Positions 1-12,167 of a stretch of 64,000 bases of DNA are shown one piece after another. Both the position numbers and the translations under genes were made by a program. Location: NCBI GenBank assembly GCA_030295235.1, contig AP026129.1:1302001-1366000 (forward strand), given 5' to 3'. Position 1 is the first letter of the stretch. Every line of letters begins with the position of its first letter. Origin of the DNA: Fistulifera solaris (Eukaryota > Bacillariophyta > Bacillariophyceae > Naviculales > Stauroneidaceae). The notes under the pieces were generated by a model. That model made no database searches. It had not been told where the DNA came from and saw nothing but the letters and a program-made list of their open reading frames with translations.

Positions 1-2
1 AA

Positions 3-776
3 GACCGGTGCATTCAACCTTTACTATCGAATTGCTCACATATTTTAATTGCGTTGCCTCCACCCCGAGAAAAGGATGACGAACTGGAGGCAGTCCTCCA
101 ATCCATTCAACAACAGTTTCCTCGAAACGGCTGGATCGGCATCATTTCAACCACCGGTGTTTATGGCGATCATCAAGGTTCTTGGGTGACGGAAACATCC
201 GTCTGTTCTCCGTCTTCCGAAAGTGCATCACGATTTCTTCAGTGGGAACACGAATGGCGAAAAAATGTCAACACAATGGATATCAACTGGCCATTTTTCG
301 ATGTGCTGGTATTTACGGGCCCGGTCGATCGGCATTGCATACCGTGTACCGAAACACGGCGTCGGAAGGAGGAGGAATCACCAATCGGATCCATACGCAC
401 GATCTGTCACGAGCAGTGGTGGAGTGCATGAGAAAAAAGTCGTATTGGTGATGAATCAAGTATGGGCGATTGTGAAATCTTCAATCTGGCCGATGATCTA
501 CCGGAATCACGTGCAGTCGTTCTGAAATATGCCCGTGATCTGTTACAATCAGGAGGTCTTTGGGACAACACGACGGATAACATGGTCCTTCCTTCCAAGA
601 CGTCGAATCGAGCGCGACGACGGGAAACGGAGGAAAAGCGTGTTTGTAACCGAAAAATGAAAAAGATTTTGTTGGATGGAACAAATCTGATCTTTCCGAC
701 GTATAAGGAAGGGTTACGGCACATCCTAGAACAGCCGTCGGAGCCGTGGTGGGAAAGGAAAGTATATCATCCTTAG
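3..776 (+). CDS. Extended SDR / NAD(P)-dependent epimerase-like protein, 5'-truncated, frameshifted
   Basis: Only the C-terminal two thirds is present, because the gene runs off the left edge. The reading frame is open from base 3 with no start codon. Family blocks appear in order: HILIALPPPREKDD, the active-site block SSTTGVYGD-like ISTTGVYGDHQGSWVTE with the catalytic-type Tyr (near 150-200), CAGIYGPGR (near 300-335), NRIHTHDLSRAVVECM (near 380-430), IFNLADDLPESRAVVLKYA (near 478-530) and KRVCNRKMKKILL...FPTYKEGL near the end. This order matches YeeZ-type SDR proteins that act on nucleotide-sugar or similar substrates; the substrate is unknown. The blocks lie in three frames: one shift falls near 295-300 and one near the A-run at 430-437. 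No stop interrupts a block, so sequence indels are more likely than decay. Confidence 0.7.
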
Positions 777-2695
777 TTTCTTGTGATATATATTCGCATG
801 CTGGTACCGACAATGGATTTCCAGAATCTTCGACGGAATTCCAGATTGTGAGCGCACCGCATCTCTGCCTTTTTCCATCGTTTTGCCATCGACCACCAGT
901 AGCACTTTCATAATGGCAAACGCAGAAGGGAGGTATTCTGGAGAAGACGAAACCCATGGAGGTACAATTCGAAAGCACATGGAGCTGGAAATAAGAACGA
1001 TGTATGATGACCATGCAATCAAGGAAAGAAAGGCTTGAATGATAAATAGCAATGCACAGCAGTACCAGGGTAAAGCAGGCGAGTTGATGAGTCTTTCTAA
1101 TTTCAGTCCCGCCCACACCGGACTTTTTTGAGTCACGCCCATGCGTGAATGCATTAGAGTAAACTGATTATAACGAAGCCAGCAGAGGACGGTGAGGAAC
1201 GATGAATTTACTTTCATGACCAGCAAATCCTCTAGCAATCGACGCTTATATATATATACAAATTAACACGGTGTTCTCTTTTAATTACTTTGTGCGCTGC
1301 TTTCATCCCATCTTAACGACTGAAGCAGAGGCCACTACTAGAGTATTCATGGAGAAATGCTTTTCGCACAATTCTAGCACCAAATCTAAAAGCTGTGCTT
1401 TTGCGTCCTTTACCTTGTTGCCGTGGTGGGAGCCAGCTTTTCCATTGAGTTGCACACTGACAAGGTCAGAGAATAAATCTTTCTCGAGACAAAAGGCCGA
1501 TTCGAAATCCGAACAGTCTTTCCAACAACAGATCGTTGCCCCGAATTCATGGATGCGCAAAACATACAGGGCAACGATGGATCGGCTTGCTATTTGCAAG
1601 CATGGAACAAAAGAAAAGGCAGCAAAAAAGCTGTGCTGTTTACTGGAATTATCGTATCTTCGACGCTCCAAGCGCGATGAGCGATTCCGATGTTCACTGT
1701 CCTTCATGCGCGACACGCGACATGGAAGGATACTGGTAGGAGGTTCGGCCTCATTCCCTACTAGTATGCTAGAGCTGCTAGAGACTCTAGAGAATGCAAG
1801 ATAATTCTGTGCACTGTTTTTCACTTTTCTGTATTTTTAGATTTTCGGGGCTGAAGGGTAGTGTGGATGAACGATGTATGAAATGTGAAAACGTTGGCGA
1901 GGAACGGAACTCCCCAGAACTCCGAACTGCGAACTCCGAACTCAAACGTCTTGTTCCATTGGCTCGAAGCTCGTAGCCGGTAGCCTTGAAGACAAGGAAT
2001 AAAGAATAAAGAAAGAAGCTCACTTGGTATTTGATAAGTACCAAGAACAAAGAGTGTCATGAAGCAAACATCGTTAAATCCCAAGATGTCATGTGGCACC
2101 CAGCAATCACGAGTCGTATTTCTTAAAGTGTTATTTAGACCTCTAGAGGCATAAATATTCTTCACAAAAAAACTTCGTACTTGTAAATTCAACAAAAATA
2201 AACCTAGTCTGTCTAAGTTCTAATCAATGAAGAATGAAAAACGAAGAACGACGAAACAATGAAGAAAAACGTCTGCTCAAAGCGAAAGTGGACAGCGATA
2301 GCGAATTTAGAAACATCAAGGAACACTGCAAAGTTCGCCTGACGCAACACCCAATCCACAATTAACAAATCTCAATTAAGCCTGGCGGTTTCTTCACCGC
2401 TAAAGAATCAAGTGGGAACTGAAAACGACTTCCAAAGCAAATCCGCGAATAGCCAGTCCGGATTCCGGATCCTCGTAACTGCTGCAGTTTTTCTACGTGG
2501 TAAGGTGTCATGGAATCTGCGAACTCCTGCAGAGCCCATCCTTGGACATTTTGGATCGCCAGTTTCCGCAGAACAGAGATGCTCATAAATCAGAAAAATC
2601 CAAAGTTGCTGGAAAGGTAAGATTGATGATGCTGATTCAATACGCATTCCGAGCTTGGAACTAAATCAACACTGTGTAAAATACCCACAGATATC
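777..2695. other. Intergenic region, no gene supported
   Basis: About 1.9 kb between the SDR gene and the vWA/HYR gene. It holds a TA microsatellite (about 1246-1258) and a short imperfect direct repeat of the unit GAACTCC (about 1908-1942). Two opposing open frames of about 175 codons overlap at 1271-1824; neither resembles a family I know and neither has supporting context, so they are not called as genes. 2610-2695 should hold the promoter and leader of the next gene. Confidence 0.5.
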
Positions 2696-4513
2696 ATGAA
2701 AATCACAACCTTCGCAACCTCTCTCCTTCTGGCAAGTGTGCTAGTTCCAAATCAAGCATCTCAGGTCGACGAGGCGCTTCCTCATTTTCGTGCTCGCTCG
2801 CTTCTCACGGCTGTTGAGCTCGGAAACGGAGCACAGCTGAGTGTCAACATCAACGCACCAGCAACTGGCTCGTCAGTTGTCGTTGACGACACATGTGCTG
2901 CTTCCACACCATTCGACGGGTCTGCCAGTGTCGGTAAAGGCAATCCAGATGTTACTTACATCTTCATCATTGACGAATCCGGTAGCACTTCCGGTATTAT
3001 TGCGGGCATCAAGGCTTTCTTTGAGGATCTCACAGATATAGTGTTCAGCGAAGGCTCTGCTCTCAACGCCGGTGTTGTGCGATTCGGGAGCAGCGCAATC
3101 AGGATGTCTGCCCTGACCGACGATATCGCTGCTATCAAAGACGTCATCGATAATCCGTTTTTGAATGGGCCGAGCACCAACTGTGCTGACAGTCTGGTCA
3201 AGGCTCGCGAACTAGCTGAGACGAGCACGGCTGCCACCACTATTGTTTTGTTTGCTGGGGATGGCGCGTGTAATTCGGGCGGCTCTTTTGTTGGACCAGC
3301 GAATGACCTAGCGGGGTTAGCGAACACCAATGTGATCGTCGAAACCATCGCCATTGGCATTGGATGCCAAGGCGATCTTGGGTCTATTCCACGAAATGGT
3401 GGTAGCTGCAAAGCCGTCACCAGTGTCAATGATTTCGACATCACGACTGTCATCGGAACCACACTCAAGGACGTTGCGTACAACCTCAACGCAGGCGCTT
3501 TTGCAAGTCTCACCACTTCTCCGAGCGGCGACACTGCTGGTCCAGCGACCAAGACGTTCGTGCAAGCCATCCCCATCAACTTGGGACCGAACGATCTTTG
3601 CGTCAAAGCAACCGGAAATGACGAAGTCGGCCAGCAAGATGTTGACGTCTTGGAATGTATTTCCATCGTCGGAGTTGACGCATCCGCACCAACAATCACG
3701 TGTCCAGCAAACATTATCACAGCTACTGATGCAGGACTTTGCGAGTCATCCGTGGCCACAGGATCGGCCACGGCGATTGACAATTGCAGCGATGGTTTGA
3801 GTCCACAGGCAAGTGCAACTGGTCCCTTTCCTCTTGGCATCAGCACAGTCACTTTTAGCGTCGTCGATGCTTCTGGTAACCCCGCGAGCTGTGATATGAG
3901 CGTTGAGGTCTATGACGGTGAAGAACCAATTCTTTTGTGTCCCGCCGACATGACCGTTAGCACGGATGCTGGCATTTGTACGGCGACCATTGAGATCCCC
4001 GTCGCTACCGTGACCGACAACTGTGACCAAGGATTGACTCCCAGCACCACCGCCGTCAACCCCTTCGCGCTCGGAAGCACCACTGTCGAGTACACTGTCG
4101 CCGATAACGCAGGAAACACCGACGCTTGCACCTTTGCTGTCGTCGTTGAAGACAACGAAGCTCCCACGGCAACTTGTTCGCCGGCAAACAATCCTGGCGG
4201 CAATGTCCCGAAGGCAAACAACCAAGATGGATTCTTCGTTTTGGGTGGCGAGGACAATTGCAGCGTATTAAGTTATCAAGTTGTTGACTCGGTTTCGGGA
4301 TTCGTCTTCGGCCCTTTCCCATCTGGAACTGTTTTCAAGTACACTGAAGCCCCGGGCAGCACACCGTCTCAAAAGCCCGGAACAGGGAACGTCAATTACT
4401 TTCTCAAGGGTAAAGGAGACGCGTACGTTCTCGTGACGGACGGTGCTGGAAATACGGCGATGGCGCCCTGCTTGGTTCCTCCGAAACCTTCTCGTCTCCT
4501 TCGAGGCATCTAA
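2696..4513 (+). CDS. Secreted vWA-HYR domain protein
   Basis: A complete 605-residue frame without introns or frameshifts. Residues 1-22 are a signal peptide ending near PNQAS. A von Willebrand factor A domain covers roughly 83-270, with the MIDAS metal-binding motif DESGS at 93-97. Two clear HYR domains follow (about 328-408 and 409-489). Each starts with a TCPA/LCPAD-type segment and contains the paired-Cys pattern DNCxxG and a TVTFSVVDASGN or TVEYTVADNAGN strand. A third, more divergent Cys-containing module (about 490-595) ends the protein. HYR domains have an immunoglobulin-like fold linked to cell adhesion; vWA domains bind ligands through a divalent cation. An extracellular adhesion or matrix role is inferred. 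No transmembrane anchor is visible. Confidence 0.85.
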   Translation: MKITTFATSLLLASVLVPNQASQVDEALPHFRARSLLTAVELGNGAQLSVNINAPATGSSVVVDDTCAASTPFDGSASVGKGNPDVTYIFIIDESGSTSGIIAGIKAFFEDLTDIVFSEGSALNAGVVRFGSSAIRMSALTDDIAAIKDVIDNPFLNGPSTNCADSLVKARELAETSTAATTIVLFAGDGACNSGGSFVGPANDLAGLANTNVIVETIAIGIGCQGDLGSIPRNGGSCKAVTSVNDFDITTVIGTTLKDVAYNLNAGAFASLTTSPSGDTAGPATKTFVQAIPINLGPNDLCVKATGNDEVGQQDVDVLECISIVGVDASAPTITCPANIITATDAGLCESSVATGSATAIDNCSDGLSPQASATGPFPLGISTVTFSVVDASGNPASCDMSVEVYDGEEPILLCPADMTVSTDAGICTATIEIPVATVTDNCDQGLTPSTTAVNPFALGSTTVEYTVADNAGNTDACTFAVVVEDNEAPTATCSPANNPGGNVPKANNQDGFFVLGGEDNCSVLSYQVVDSVSGFVFGPFPSGTVFKYTEAPGSTPSQKPGTGNVNYFLKGKGDAYVLVTDGAGNTAMAPCLVPPKPSRLLRGI

Positions 4514-5166
4514 GTATCGACATCATCAACAAAAGAATGCGATGATACTCTTCTTTGCGTGAGAAATACATGTGTTACATGATCTGCATGAAATTCAGAT
4601 GCAAACCGAACCAGTCGAGACGTATTATCAATCATAGTTTTCATTATGCATAGCGAAATTCACTTTAGACAGTAGTCTTTCTCTCTCTAGTCTACCATCT
4701 CGTGCGCTGCCTTCCTTGATCCTTGAAATCAATGTTTGTCAATGGGGTGCTGGGGTCGGTAGTGCCATTTTAAGTGGCGAATTGTTGTGGGGCGACTTCT
4801 TTTCATGTTTTGGGGGAATGTGAAAGGAGAATAACGGTTCACGGGCTGCCGGGCTGCCGATACAATGATGTACTTGCACGTACAACTGTTCGTCACGTTC
4901 AGAAGTAGGGACAGATTTGAAACCGATACTGAAAAGTACCCCCAAACACCTAAAAAATCAGATCGTGTTTCGAAGTTCGCACACAAAATCACAAGGTCCT
5001 CCTCTTTCTTTTCTCATCTTTAGGACGAATCTTATCGAAGATTCATGCAAGATGCACATCTCACAAAACTCATTTTTGATCGATAAGAACGATCGCCGAC
5101 GCCATAAAGGCTCATTTTTTTGTTTCACCCACCCCCACGAGGCAAACATCACCGATTTTTTTTAAC
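4514..5166. other. Intergenic region
   Basis: Between the vWA/HYR gene and the secreted nuclease gene. It contains a pyrimidine-rich stretch near 4678-4690 and a duplicated GGGCTGCC (about 4843-4858). The last 20 bases before the nuclease ATG are T-rich. No coding signal is convincing on either strand. Confidence 0.5.
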
Positions 5167-7734
5167 ATGAAGCTTTGCATTCTCCTGATATTTTTCTTTG
5201 CTGCGGCAACAACGGTAAGAAGCGTCAGACGCGCAAACTTTCTTTGATGTCAACTACCTCGGGCTCAATCTCTCTTTGACTTTCCTTCAATAAAGGCCGA
5301 GCTCATCTTGACGGGAGCCATGGATGGTCCTCTAAGCGGAGGAAATCCCAAGTTCATCGAGTTGTTTGCGACCGCTAGTATTGCAGATCTCAGTATTTAT
5401 AGCATCGAAGTGGCATTCAACGGGGCTGCCGCGAGCGGAACTCCGCAGTACACCTTTCCCGCGGATTCCGTCGCACAGGGAACCTACATTTATTTGGCTT
5501 CCTCCAGCAACAGCGGAGAAGCCGGTTTCCTCGCTTACTTCGGGTGCCCTCACGATTATCTCACTTCCGCTTCGTTCAGCAATGGCGATGATGTCTATTT
5601 GCTCCGCAAGAACGGAGCCGTGATTGATGCTATTGGTGAGGTGGGCGTCGATGGAACTGGCCAAGCATGGGAGTACTTGGATGGATGGATCAAGCGTAAC
5701 AATGTGAGCACTTCATCGACACCTTCTGTCACATTCAACGTCGCCGATTGGACTGTGAGTGGTATCAACGCTTTGGATGCATGCACAGTGACCAACGCTT
5801 TGTGCACATCCGTTTATAACTTTCAAAAGGCCAGCTGTACACCCGTCGAAGAAGAAGAACCTGCTACGACAACCCTTATTTCAGCCGTTCAAGGAAGTGG
5901 CAGCGTCGACGCCTTTAAACAATGTTGTCGGTAAAAATTCAAGGAATTGTTGTTGGTGACTTTCAAGACGGCGATAGTGATAATAAACGAAACTTGGCCG
6001 GCTTTTTTGTTCAAGAAGAAGACGCGGACGGCGATAGTGACCCACTCACATCCGAAGGTATCTTTGTTTACGACCCCACTCTACTGGCCGACGTGAGTGT
6101 CGGTGACGAAGTGATTGTCGTGGGAACCGCCAGTGAAGCATTCGGCAACACGCAAATCAAAGATGTTACTCGTATTACAATTGTTTCGAGCGGAAACACT
6201 CTCCCAACTCCAGCATCAATCACATTACCTCTCGCAACTTCGAATGGCAATAATCCTGACCTTGAACCGTTTGAAGGTATGCTTGTGACTGTCACCAACA
6301 AATTGCTGATCACGGAGATGTTTCAATTGGATCGTTTCAATGAAATTAAACTTGCCACAGAACGTTTCTACCAATACTCGCAGCAGAATATTCCGAATGC
6401 GCAAGGCAACGCCGATTATCTGGATCTCGTCTACCGCAGTACAATCACCTCGACGACGGTTTGACGACTCAAAACAGTGACATTCGTCTCTTGGATGGCT
6501 TTCAAAATTGGCCCGCCACACCGATTCGTATGGGAGACAGTGTCACATCGTTGACCGGTGTCCTGTTTTATTCCTTTTCCTTGTACCGCATCCTAAGTAC
6601 TGCTGATGGAACCGTGTCCTTTGTGAGCGAGAATCCTCGTCCACCGGCTCCATCGATCCAAGGAGACGTCAAAATCGTCACCCTCAATGTACTGAACTTC
6701 TTTACGACGTTGGACATCGGCAGTGCGGAAACCTCGAATGGTAACGATCCTCGTGGAGCCGACAGTCAAGCCGAGTTCGATCGTCAACTGCAAAAGCTTC
6801 TCACTAGTCTTTTTACAAGCGAACGGTGACATTTTCGCCTTGATTGAAATCGAAAATGATTTCCTGTCTGGATCTCCGGGTAATGCGTTGGAGTTCTTGA
6901 CCAATGCATTGAACAGTGCGACCGCGGCTGGAACGTCACGATTGGGTTGATCCTGGTCAACAATGCGTCGATGGCAGTGATGCTATCTCCAATGGATTCA
7001 TTTACAAGACGAGTGGCGCCCGATTGAAGGTGTCGCTATTCTGAATGACGCGGTCGTCGCAACACTCGATAGCACCCTGTTGACGGAAGATTCGACTATT
7101 TTTGATGGCCCCGATACCAACCAGCCGCCTTGGCGGCGACCTTTGTCGTGGGTCCCCCGAAGAATTGCCTCACGATTGCCAACAATCACTTCAAATCGAA
7201 GGAGGTAGTGGAACCGGCCCGAATGCGGACCAAAATGACGGTGCCGCTAGTTTCAACAATCGCCGCTTACTAGCCGCGAAAGCCTTGGATCAATGGCTCG
7301 TCACTGATCCGACCGGTGTGGCTTGTGACAATGTGGCCATTGTGGGAGATTTGAATTCGTATGTGAAGGAAGATCCCATTCGGTATCTGACGGACACGAC
7401 GTTCAATCCCAACGCGAATTTTCGCGATATTTTCGATGCTCCAGAAAATCAGTACAGTTACGTCTTTGATGGCATGATCGGAACGCTCGATTACGTTTTA
7501 GTGAATGATGCCTTGTCAGAGTTGGTGGTAGACGCTCAAAAATGGCACATTAATGAAGACGAACCCGATGCGTTGGATTACAATTTGGATTTTGGACGTC
7601 TCGTGACGTATTTTGATGGTGCGAATGCGGCGCGGAATTCGGATCACAGTCCCGTGTTGATGGGAATCGATTTCACTCCTCCGCGTCGTAGAAATGGACT
7701 ATGTCCTCCCTCATTTGCAAATAATCGTGCGTAA
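5167..7734 (+). CDS. Secreted lamin-tail + endonuclease/exonuclease/phosphatase protein (ExeM/NucH-like), many frameshifts
   Basis: Exon 1 (5167-5214) encodes a 16-residue hydrophobic signal, MKLCILLIFFFAAATT. An 81-base GT..AG intron (5215-5295) follows, and exon 2 opens with AELILTGAMDGP. First comes a lamin-tail-type domain (to about 5830, ending near VYNF). Then there is an OB-like segment (IQGIVVGDFQDGD, about 5935-6450). Last is an EEP-fold nuclease: VKIVTLNVLNFFTT (6670-6715), FALIEIEND (6833-6860), NNHFKSKGG-like (7180-7200), VAIVGDLNSYVKEDP (7335-7380), GTLDYVLVND (7490-7515) and NSDHSPVLMGIDF (7635-7675). These match secreted bacterial-type nucleases that break extracellular DNA, plausibly for phosphate scavenging; this is an inference. 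At least seven frame changes lie between 5910 and 7200 while the family motifs survive, so indels in the sequence are likely. A recent pseudogene cannot be excluded. Confidence 0.8.
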
Positions 7735-8212
7735 AAAGTAATGAATGAATGAATGAATGAATGCATCATGAAATAAATACAGCAGATTTTTTCGTCAAAA
7801 CAACAACAAAGAAACGCCTGGAGCTGTTTTTTTTCCTTTCTTTCATTTTTTGCGTGCGGTGCGTCGGGGACTGACGTCCAGACGCATGTTACGCAAACTA
7901 TTAGGGTTCGAGTGTACCCGTTGATCACAGACACAATGACAGACCGACGCAATAAGATAACACGCAGCTTTTTTTTCTCGCTTTTTCTCCATCATTTTTC
8001 ATTCAGCGCCATCCTTTCAGATATTTCATTCGTCGTTTTATAAATAATCATTGTATTCATTGTATCATCATCTTAAAACTATCAATTCCGTCAACAGCAC
8101 CGGATTTTCTATCGCGAGCTTATTGCGCGTCTTGTCCTGTTTTTGTTTCTGGTAGTACACTTTTGCTGTGATTTTCCCTTCCTTGCTTTGCAAACTTGCG
8201 TGAGTGAAACAA
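7735..8212. other. Intergenic region with GAAT microsatellite
   Basis: A tetranucleotide run of GAAT units at about 7741-7764 directly follows the nuclease stop codon. A palindrome-like CTGACGTCC lies at 7870-7878, similar to the TGACGT elements of diatom CO2/cAMP-responsive promoters; by itself this is weak. No gene is seen. Confidence 0.5.
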
Positions 8213-9317
8213 ATGACCGAAGCTTTCGTCGGTCGCCCCGTTGCTGTCAATGCGCATCAGCCGCAGCGATCATCCTCAATCAAAAAGAAACTGTTTCGAG
8301 GAGGAAAACAGACAAAAGCGCACAGCAACAGCCAAAGAAAACGCCCCAAGAACCATCGAACATTGACGACCCGAACACTCCTCACATTTCCGATCCTCGT
8401 AATAATAAAGACACAACAACCGACCAACGTTTGACGACGAAAGCAACGAAACGAGGGAATGGTCGCAATACCGAATCGTTTGATCCGTCCAGTACGCTGG
8501 TACGTCCGGCGTTCGCGGATCCGGGTCGGGTCTTCTGCGGTGAAACAATTCACACAGCCGCTGCGTCATGACGATGTCGTCATTGTGCCAGAACTCTTTG
8601 GTCCTGAAGAGAATTGGAATCTGTATTATCAACTGTTAGAGGAAATGAAAGATCGCCACGATTGGACGTCGTGGCATGAAGGAGCGCATCTCATTGTCAA
8701 GCATCCCGATCCTTCGCCGACCTTTCAAAAGGTCGTACAGACTTTGTGTGAGTACTTTCAGATCCGTCCGCAATCACTGGGAGTCCGCTTCAATTGGTAC
8801 AAGGATAGTTCCGACTGGAAACCCTTTCATCATGATTCCGCTGGCCTTCAATCCGCGAACGGAAGCAGACCCAAAACATTACCGTCGGTGCGAGCTTTGG
8901 GGCGTGTCGGAATTGGCCTTTCTCTTGGCGTCCTCACAAGACGAAGACACGCTGGTTTATTTTCCGCAACCCAACAATGGCGTCTTTTCGTTTGGTCGGG
9001 ATGTGAATATTCGATGGAAGCACGGGATTAACGCTGTTGCTGAGAAATCGGATCAAGGACGCATCAGTATCATTGTGTGGGGACTCGCACAGAATGTGAT
9101 TGAAGAAGAGGATTCGCCAGCACTTTTAGGTTCCGATGGACATGGACCTCATGCGGCGAAGAAGAAGAATCATCATCATCATCCGGGAAATGACAAAAAG
9201 AATGGACGTCGCAATCATCATCATCGTCACAATCATAAGAAAATCCCGAACATGGAGACGGCTAACACTGCCAAAGAAAGCAACAGCCCAGCGGCCGACA
9301 AAGAAAACAAAGCTTAA
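8213..9317 (+). CDS. AlkB-like 2-oxoglutarate/Fe(II)-dependent dioxygenase, frameshifted
   Basis: ATG at 8213 begins MTEAFVGRPVAVN, followed by a low-complexity basic region. From about 8480 the frames give SSTLVRPA, then FTQPLRHDDVVIVPELF (8555-8605), WTSWHEGAHLIVKHP (8665-8710), GVRFNWYKDSSDWKPFHHDSA (8780-8845, with the HxD iron ligands), QNITVGASFG (8875-8905), LVYFPQPNNGVFSFGRDVNIRWKHGINA (8950-9035, with the distal His in WKHG) and GRISIIVWGLAQNVI (9058-9105, with the Arg that grips 2-oxoglutarate). This is the stramenopile/fungal AlkB-like family. Nucleic-acid demethylation is possible, but the substrate is not known. The C-terminus is a His-rich, charged tail (9150-9317). Four or so frame changes occur (between 8340 and 8400, near 8520, near 8845, near 8905), and the conserved blocks are otherwise intact. 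Confidence 0.8.
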
Positions 9318-9401
9318 TCAATCAATCAGATAATACTAGTTTGCAATTTACTGTTACAGAGGCTGTTTGCTACCGCGAATTCGCCAGCGTGAGTATTTGT
9401 A

Positions 9402-10472
9402 TCATCCGCGAGGATTCTTGCTCCAAACAATGATGGTGCTTCGTTCCACGTGTGCCGCTTTCAACAGAAGGAAAGCTTCTTCATCGTCCCAAGGGAGTGG
9501 AACAAAGTGATCGATCCAGTACCAGCACTGGATAGCAAACGTGGCTTCCTGAGGATGCTCTTGCACTCGTTGAAGCGTTTTGTTGAATGGCTCGTTCAAG
9601 TGGCATTCACGAAGCATCGTCTTGTCAATCACGATGCGTTCCGGATCCTCCCTCGTACTGAGCAACAGTGGCCAAGGCCTTGGCCAGGAATTGCCACGCC
9701 AGAAACGATAACGTTTCATTCGCGGTCCTCGACGCAACTGTCCTCGTGGTATATATAATTCTGCAAGTACTTCATTAGCGCATTTTCTTGAAAGACTCTC
9801 TTGCACATTTCGAGCGGTTCCTTTCGTAGTAAGTACAACATTTGCTCGAGTCCGCGTTGATTCTGTCGGTGGCAACTGCTGTTTAAGAGGCTTTCGACCT
9901 GCGCAAAGCCCGCCGTTTCCTGCACCGTGGACAACATGACGGCATGGGCTTTGCACGATTCCGGAACACCCGGAAAATCGGGAAATTCCAAGAGATCACT
10001 GCTGCACGAGGATGGTTCTGACGGTTCGATTACAGCACGAAACAGCCGGCGGCGACACCATTGCGTGGCGACACTACATCCTTGTTGACGTTGCAATTCG
10101 ACCAGAGTTCTATTTTCGTCATCATCGTCGTCGTCGTCATCGACGCGCCAGAGAAAAGATCGATAATTTGCAATTTTCTTTCATAATATCCAATTGACCT
10201 TCCCCATTCCAATGGCAATCACAGGACGCGTGCCGCAAGCGCCGTCCCAATCGCTCGAGGATCGTGTTGGCCGATACGTTGGCGACAAAGGTCGTGTGAC
10301 GCTGCAAGCAAAAATCCGGAGGAAACGGTCGCAAAGGTTTTTGTACTTTCCAGTCGTAAGTAGTGGCGCGTGGTGTCGTTATTTCATGGTGCCGGATGGG
10401 TGTTTCGGGCCCTTTTTTCATTTCCATGGTGGAGGAAAGTGCCGGAAGGGATACCGTTCCACTGGTGCTCAT
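9402..10472 (-). CDS. Uncharacterised protein, frameshifted
   Basis: Not recognised with confidence. Reading the minus strand from an ATG at 10472 (another in-frame ATG lies at 10520), the blocks are: YDWKVQKPLRPFPPDF, TFVANVSANTILERL, a DDDDDDDEN acidic run (about 10115-10145), VELQRQQGCSVATQWCRRRLF (from about 10095), then a long helical segment with TAGFAQVESLLNS and LEQMLYLLRKEP. The final frame contains EDPERIVIDKTMLRECHLNEPF and IVWSKNPRG at the C-terminus. The middle part faintly resembles the KA1-type domain at the end of some protein kinases (a weak inference). Frame changes near 10220, 10100 and 9760 split it. A TATA-like stretch (10533-10544) lies just upstream on the minus strand. 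It converges on the dioxygenase gene, with 84 bases between the stops. Confidence 0.5.
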
Positions 10473-10520
10473 GGGTACGCTTCGTACGTTTGGTTTGCTT
10501 TCGATTGTTTCTTCTCTCAT

Positions 10521-11134
10521 ATTATTGTTGCTGTATATATAGAGTATTCGTGTTTTTTTTTTTGTTTTATGAACTCATTCAAGGCAATAATAAAAGAAGG
10601 AAAGCACACGATAGTAGTCAGAATGGGATCGCCTAGAATATACACGGTGATGTCGCCGTCACGTTTGTTTGTGTCAGCTGCCCCCCGAAAATAAAGCTAA
10701 AACAACGGGTGTTCTATCAGGGTTCCTGGAACATCAAAGAAGTGCTCACCCGTCTTGCCGTCGTGTACTTTGTACTGTCTCGTCTCTCTCGCGTACTGTT
10801 CTCGAGTCTGAGAGATTGACCCTAATAAGAACCCTTCGTCCGTAGACCTTTCAAAAGCAGTTACTCCGTGAATTGCAGTACCGGTACCGGTACTAGAGTA
10901 CAAAGGACTCACACACACAATGCCAAGGACCAATGAGAACCGAGAATTTCATGATGATGACACACGAAACAGAGGACACGAAACGGCACCCGTGCGCCGT
11001 CGGCTGTCGGCTGTCATCTGTCATCATCAATCCCAGAAACCAGCCAAAACAAGAACTCGGCACACGGCACCCTCACAACCACAAACCGAAGCGACATTTT
11101 ATGAGAATACATCTCTCGAACCTGAATAAAAGTA
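10521..11134. other. Intergenic region with GTACCGGTAC repeat
   Basis: It contains a T-run (about 10552-10562) and a tandem palindrome of the type GTACCGGTAC at 10878-10893. The same motif recurs in three other intergenic regions of this window. No convincing gene is present. Confidence 0.5.
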
Positions 11135-11211
11135 CTACCTCCCGGGGGCGATAATGGGCCCACGATAGCCCGTGTTAATTTTTGTACGGCGTTTCAACGT
11201 AAATTCACGTA
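11135..11211 (+). repeat. Left terminal inverted repeat of the TIR element
   Basis: About 77 bases beginning CTACCTCCCGGGGGCGATAA. It pairs as an inverted repeat with 12168-12244 and is preceded by TA. Confidence 0.75.
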
Positions 11212-12167
11212 GCGGAGCAAGGACGCACGCAGAAACGCAACGAACTCGACCATTACACAATCAACAAATGAATGCATAAACCAGTCAAATACAGAGAAAT
11301 AGAGGTTTTACTGACGCCCGAGGGAGAGAAAAGGATAATGAAGGCGATCCTTCAAGGACGTTTAGAAGCCCGTTAAGAAAAAAAATAGAGCCTTTTGGTG
11401 TTAATCGGCGGACGACGGTGAGCAAATGACGAGCGCGACAATGAATGAATTTTGCTGCTAGAGAACGCTTGCCTGTGTTTTTCGAAGGCGTTCAAAGGTC
11501 TTTCGTTACGTAACAATGCAGCAATCAGACACGCAAGCAGGATTATTGAGAGTTTTGACGAGTTTTGACGAGTTTTTGCCGCAGCAATGTTCCGCTCGCA
11601 AAACAATGACAATGACACCAATGATGAGGAATTTGAAGAATGCTTCGACACGATGAATTCCGATGTCGACAAGTTGAATGAGCAAAATGTCTATTGTGTA
11701 AAAGGCTTCTTTTGGGATATTTTACTTGACTCTTCTAAGCTGCTTGATTACGAAAGCAATCAACTTTCCCCTTTCGAAGAATGGCATTGGTGATGACGGA
11801 AATGGATCAGCAAAGGCAGTATTGAACTTCTCTTGATTGCGTCGCGCAGGTAGAGTTACGGCTGATTCGAGGAATTCACCGCAGCAGGATATAACGTTTA
11901 CGGGACAGCAACAGACACCTGCCTTCAGTGTCGTCGTTGTCGTCCGTGGTCGCGCTTCATCTTTTGGCTAAAACGAAAGAGAAAGACCACTCCAACGGCT
12001 TAAACCGCGCACTAGAAGTAATAAGAGGTTCTAAAGTCATTTTTGTATGTATTTATTCTATTGAATGGTTCTTATTGTCATGGAAATCACCATGGTGATG
12101 GCTCCATCGTGAATCGTGAGTAAAAATGCTCGAGACGGAGGGAAATTTTATGTCCCCTATCCCCTAT

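Noticed and set aside
1271-1824. Two opposing overlapping open frames of about 175 codons
   Set aside because: Neither shows domain motifs, a good start context or plausible introns, and each is the mirror of the other.
2956-3852. 298-codon antisense frame opposite the vWA/HYR gene
   Set aside because: It is a shadow of the codon bias of the real gene, without any family resemblance; the plus strand encodes clear domains.
7866-7880. CO2/cAMP-responsive element (TGACGTC)
   Set aside because: A single short palindrome between convergent or unrelated genes has no statistical weight.
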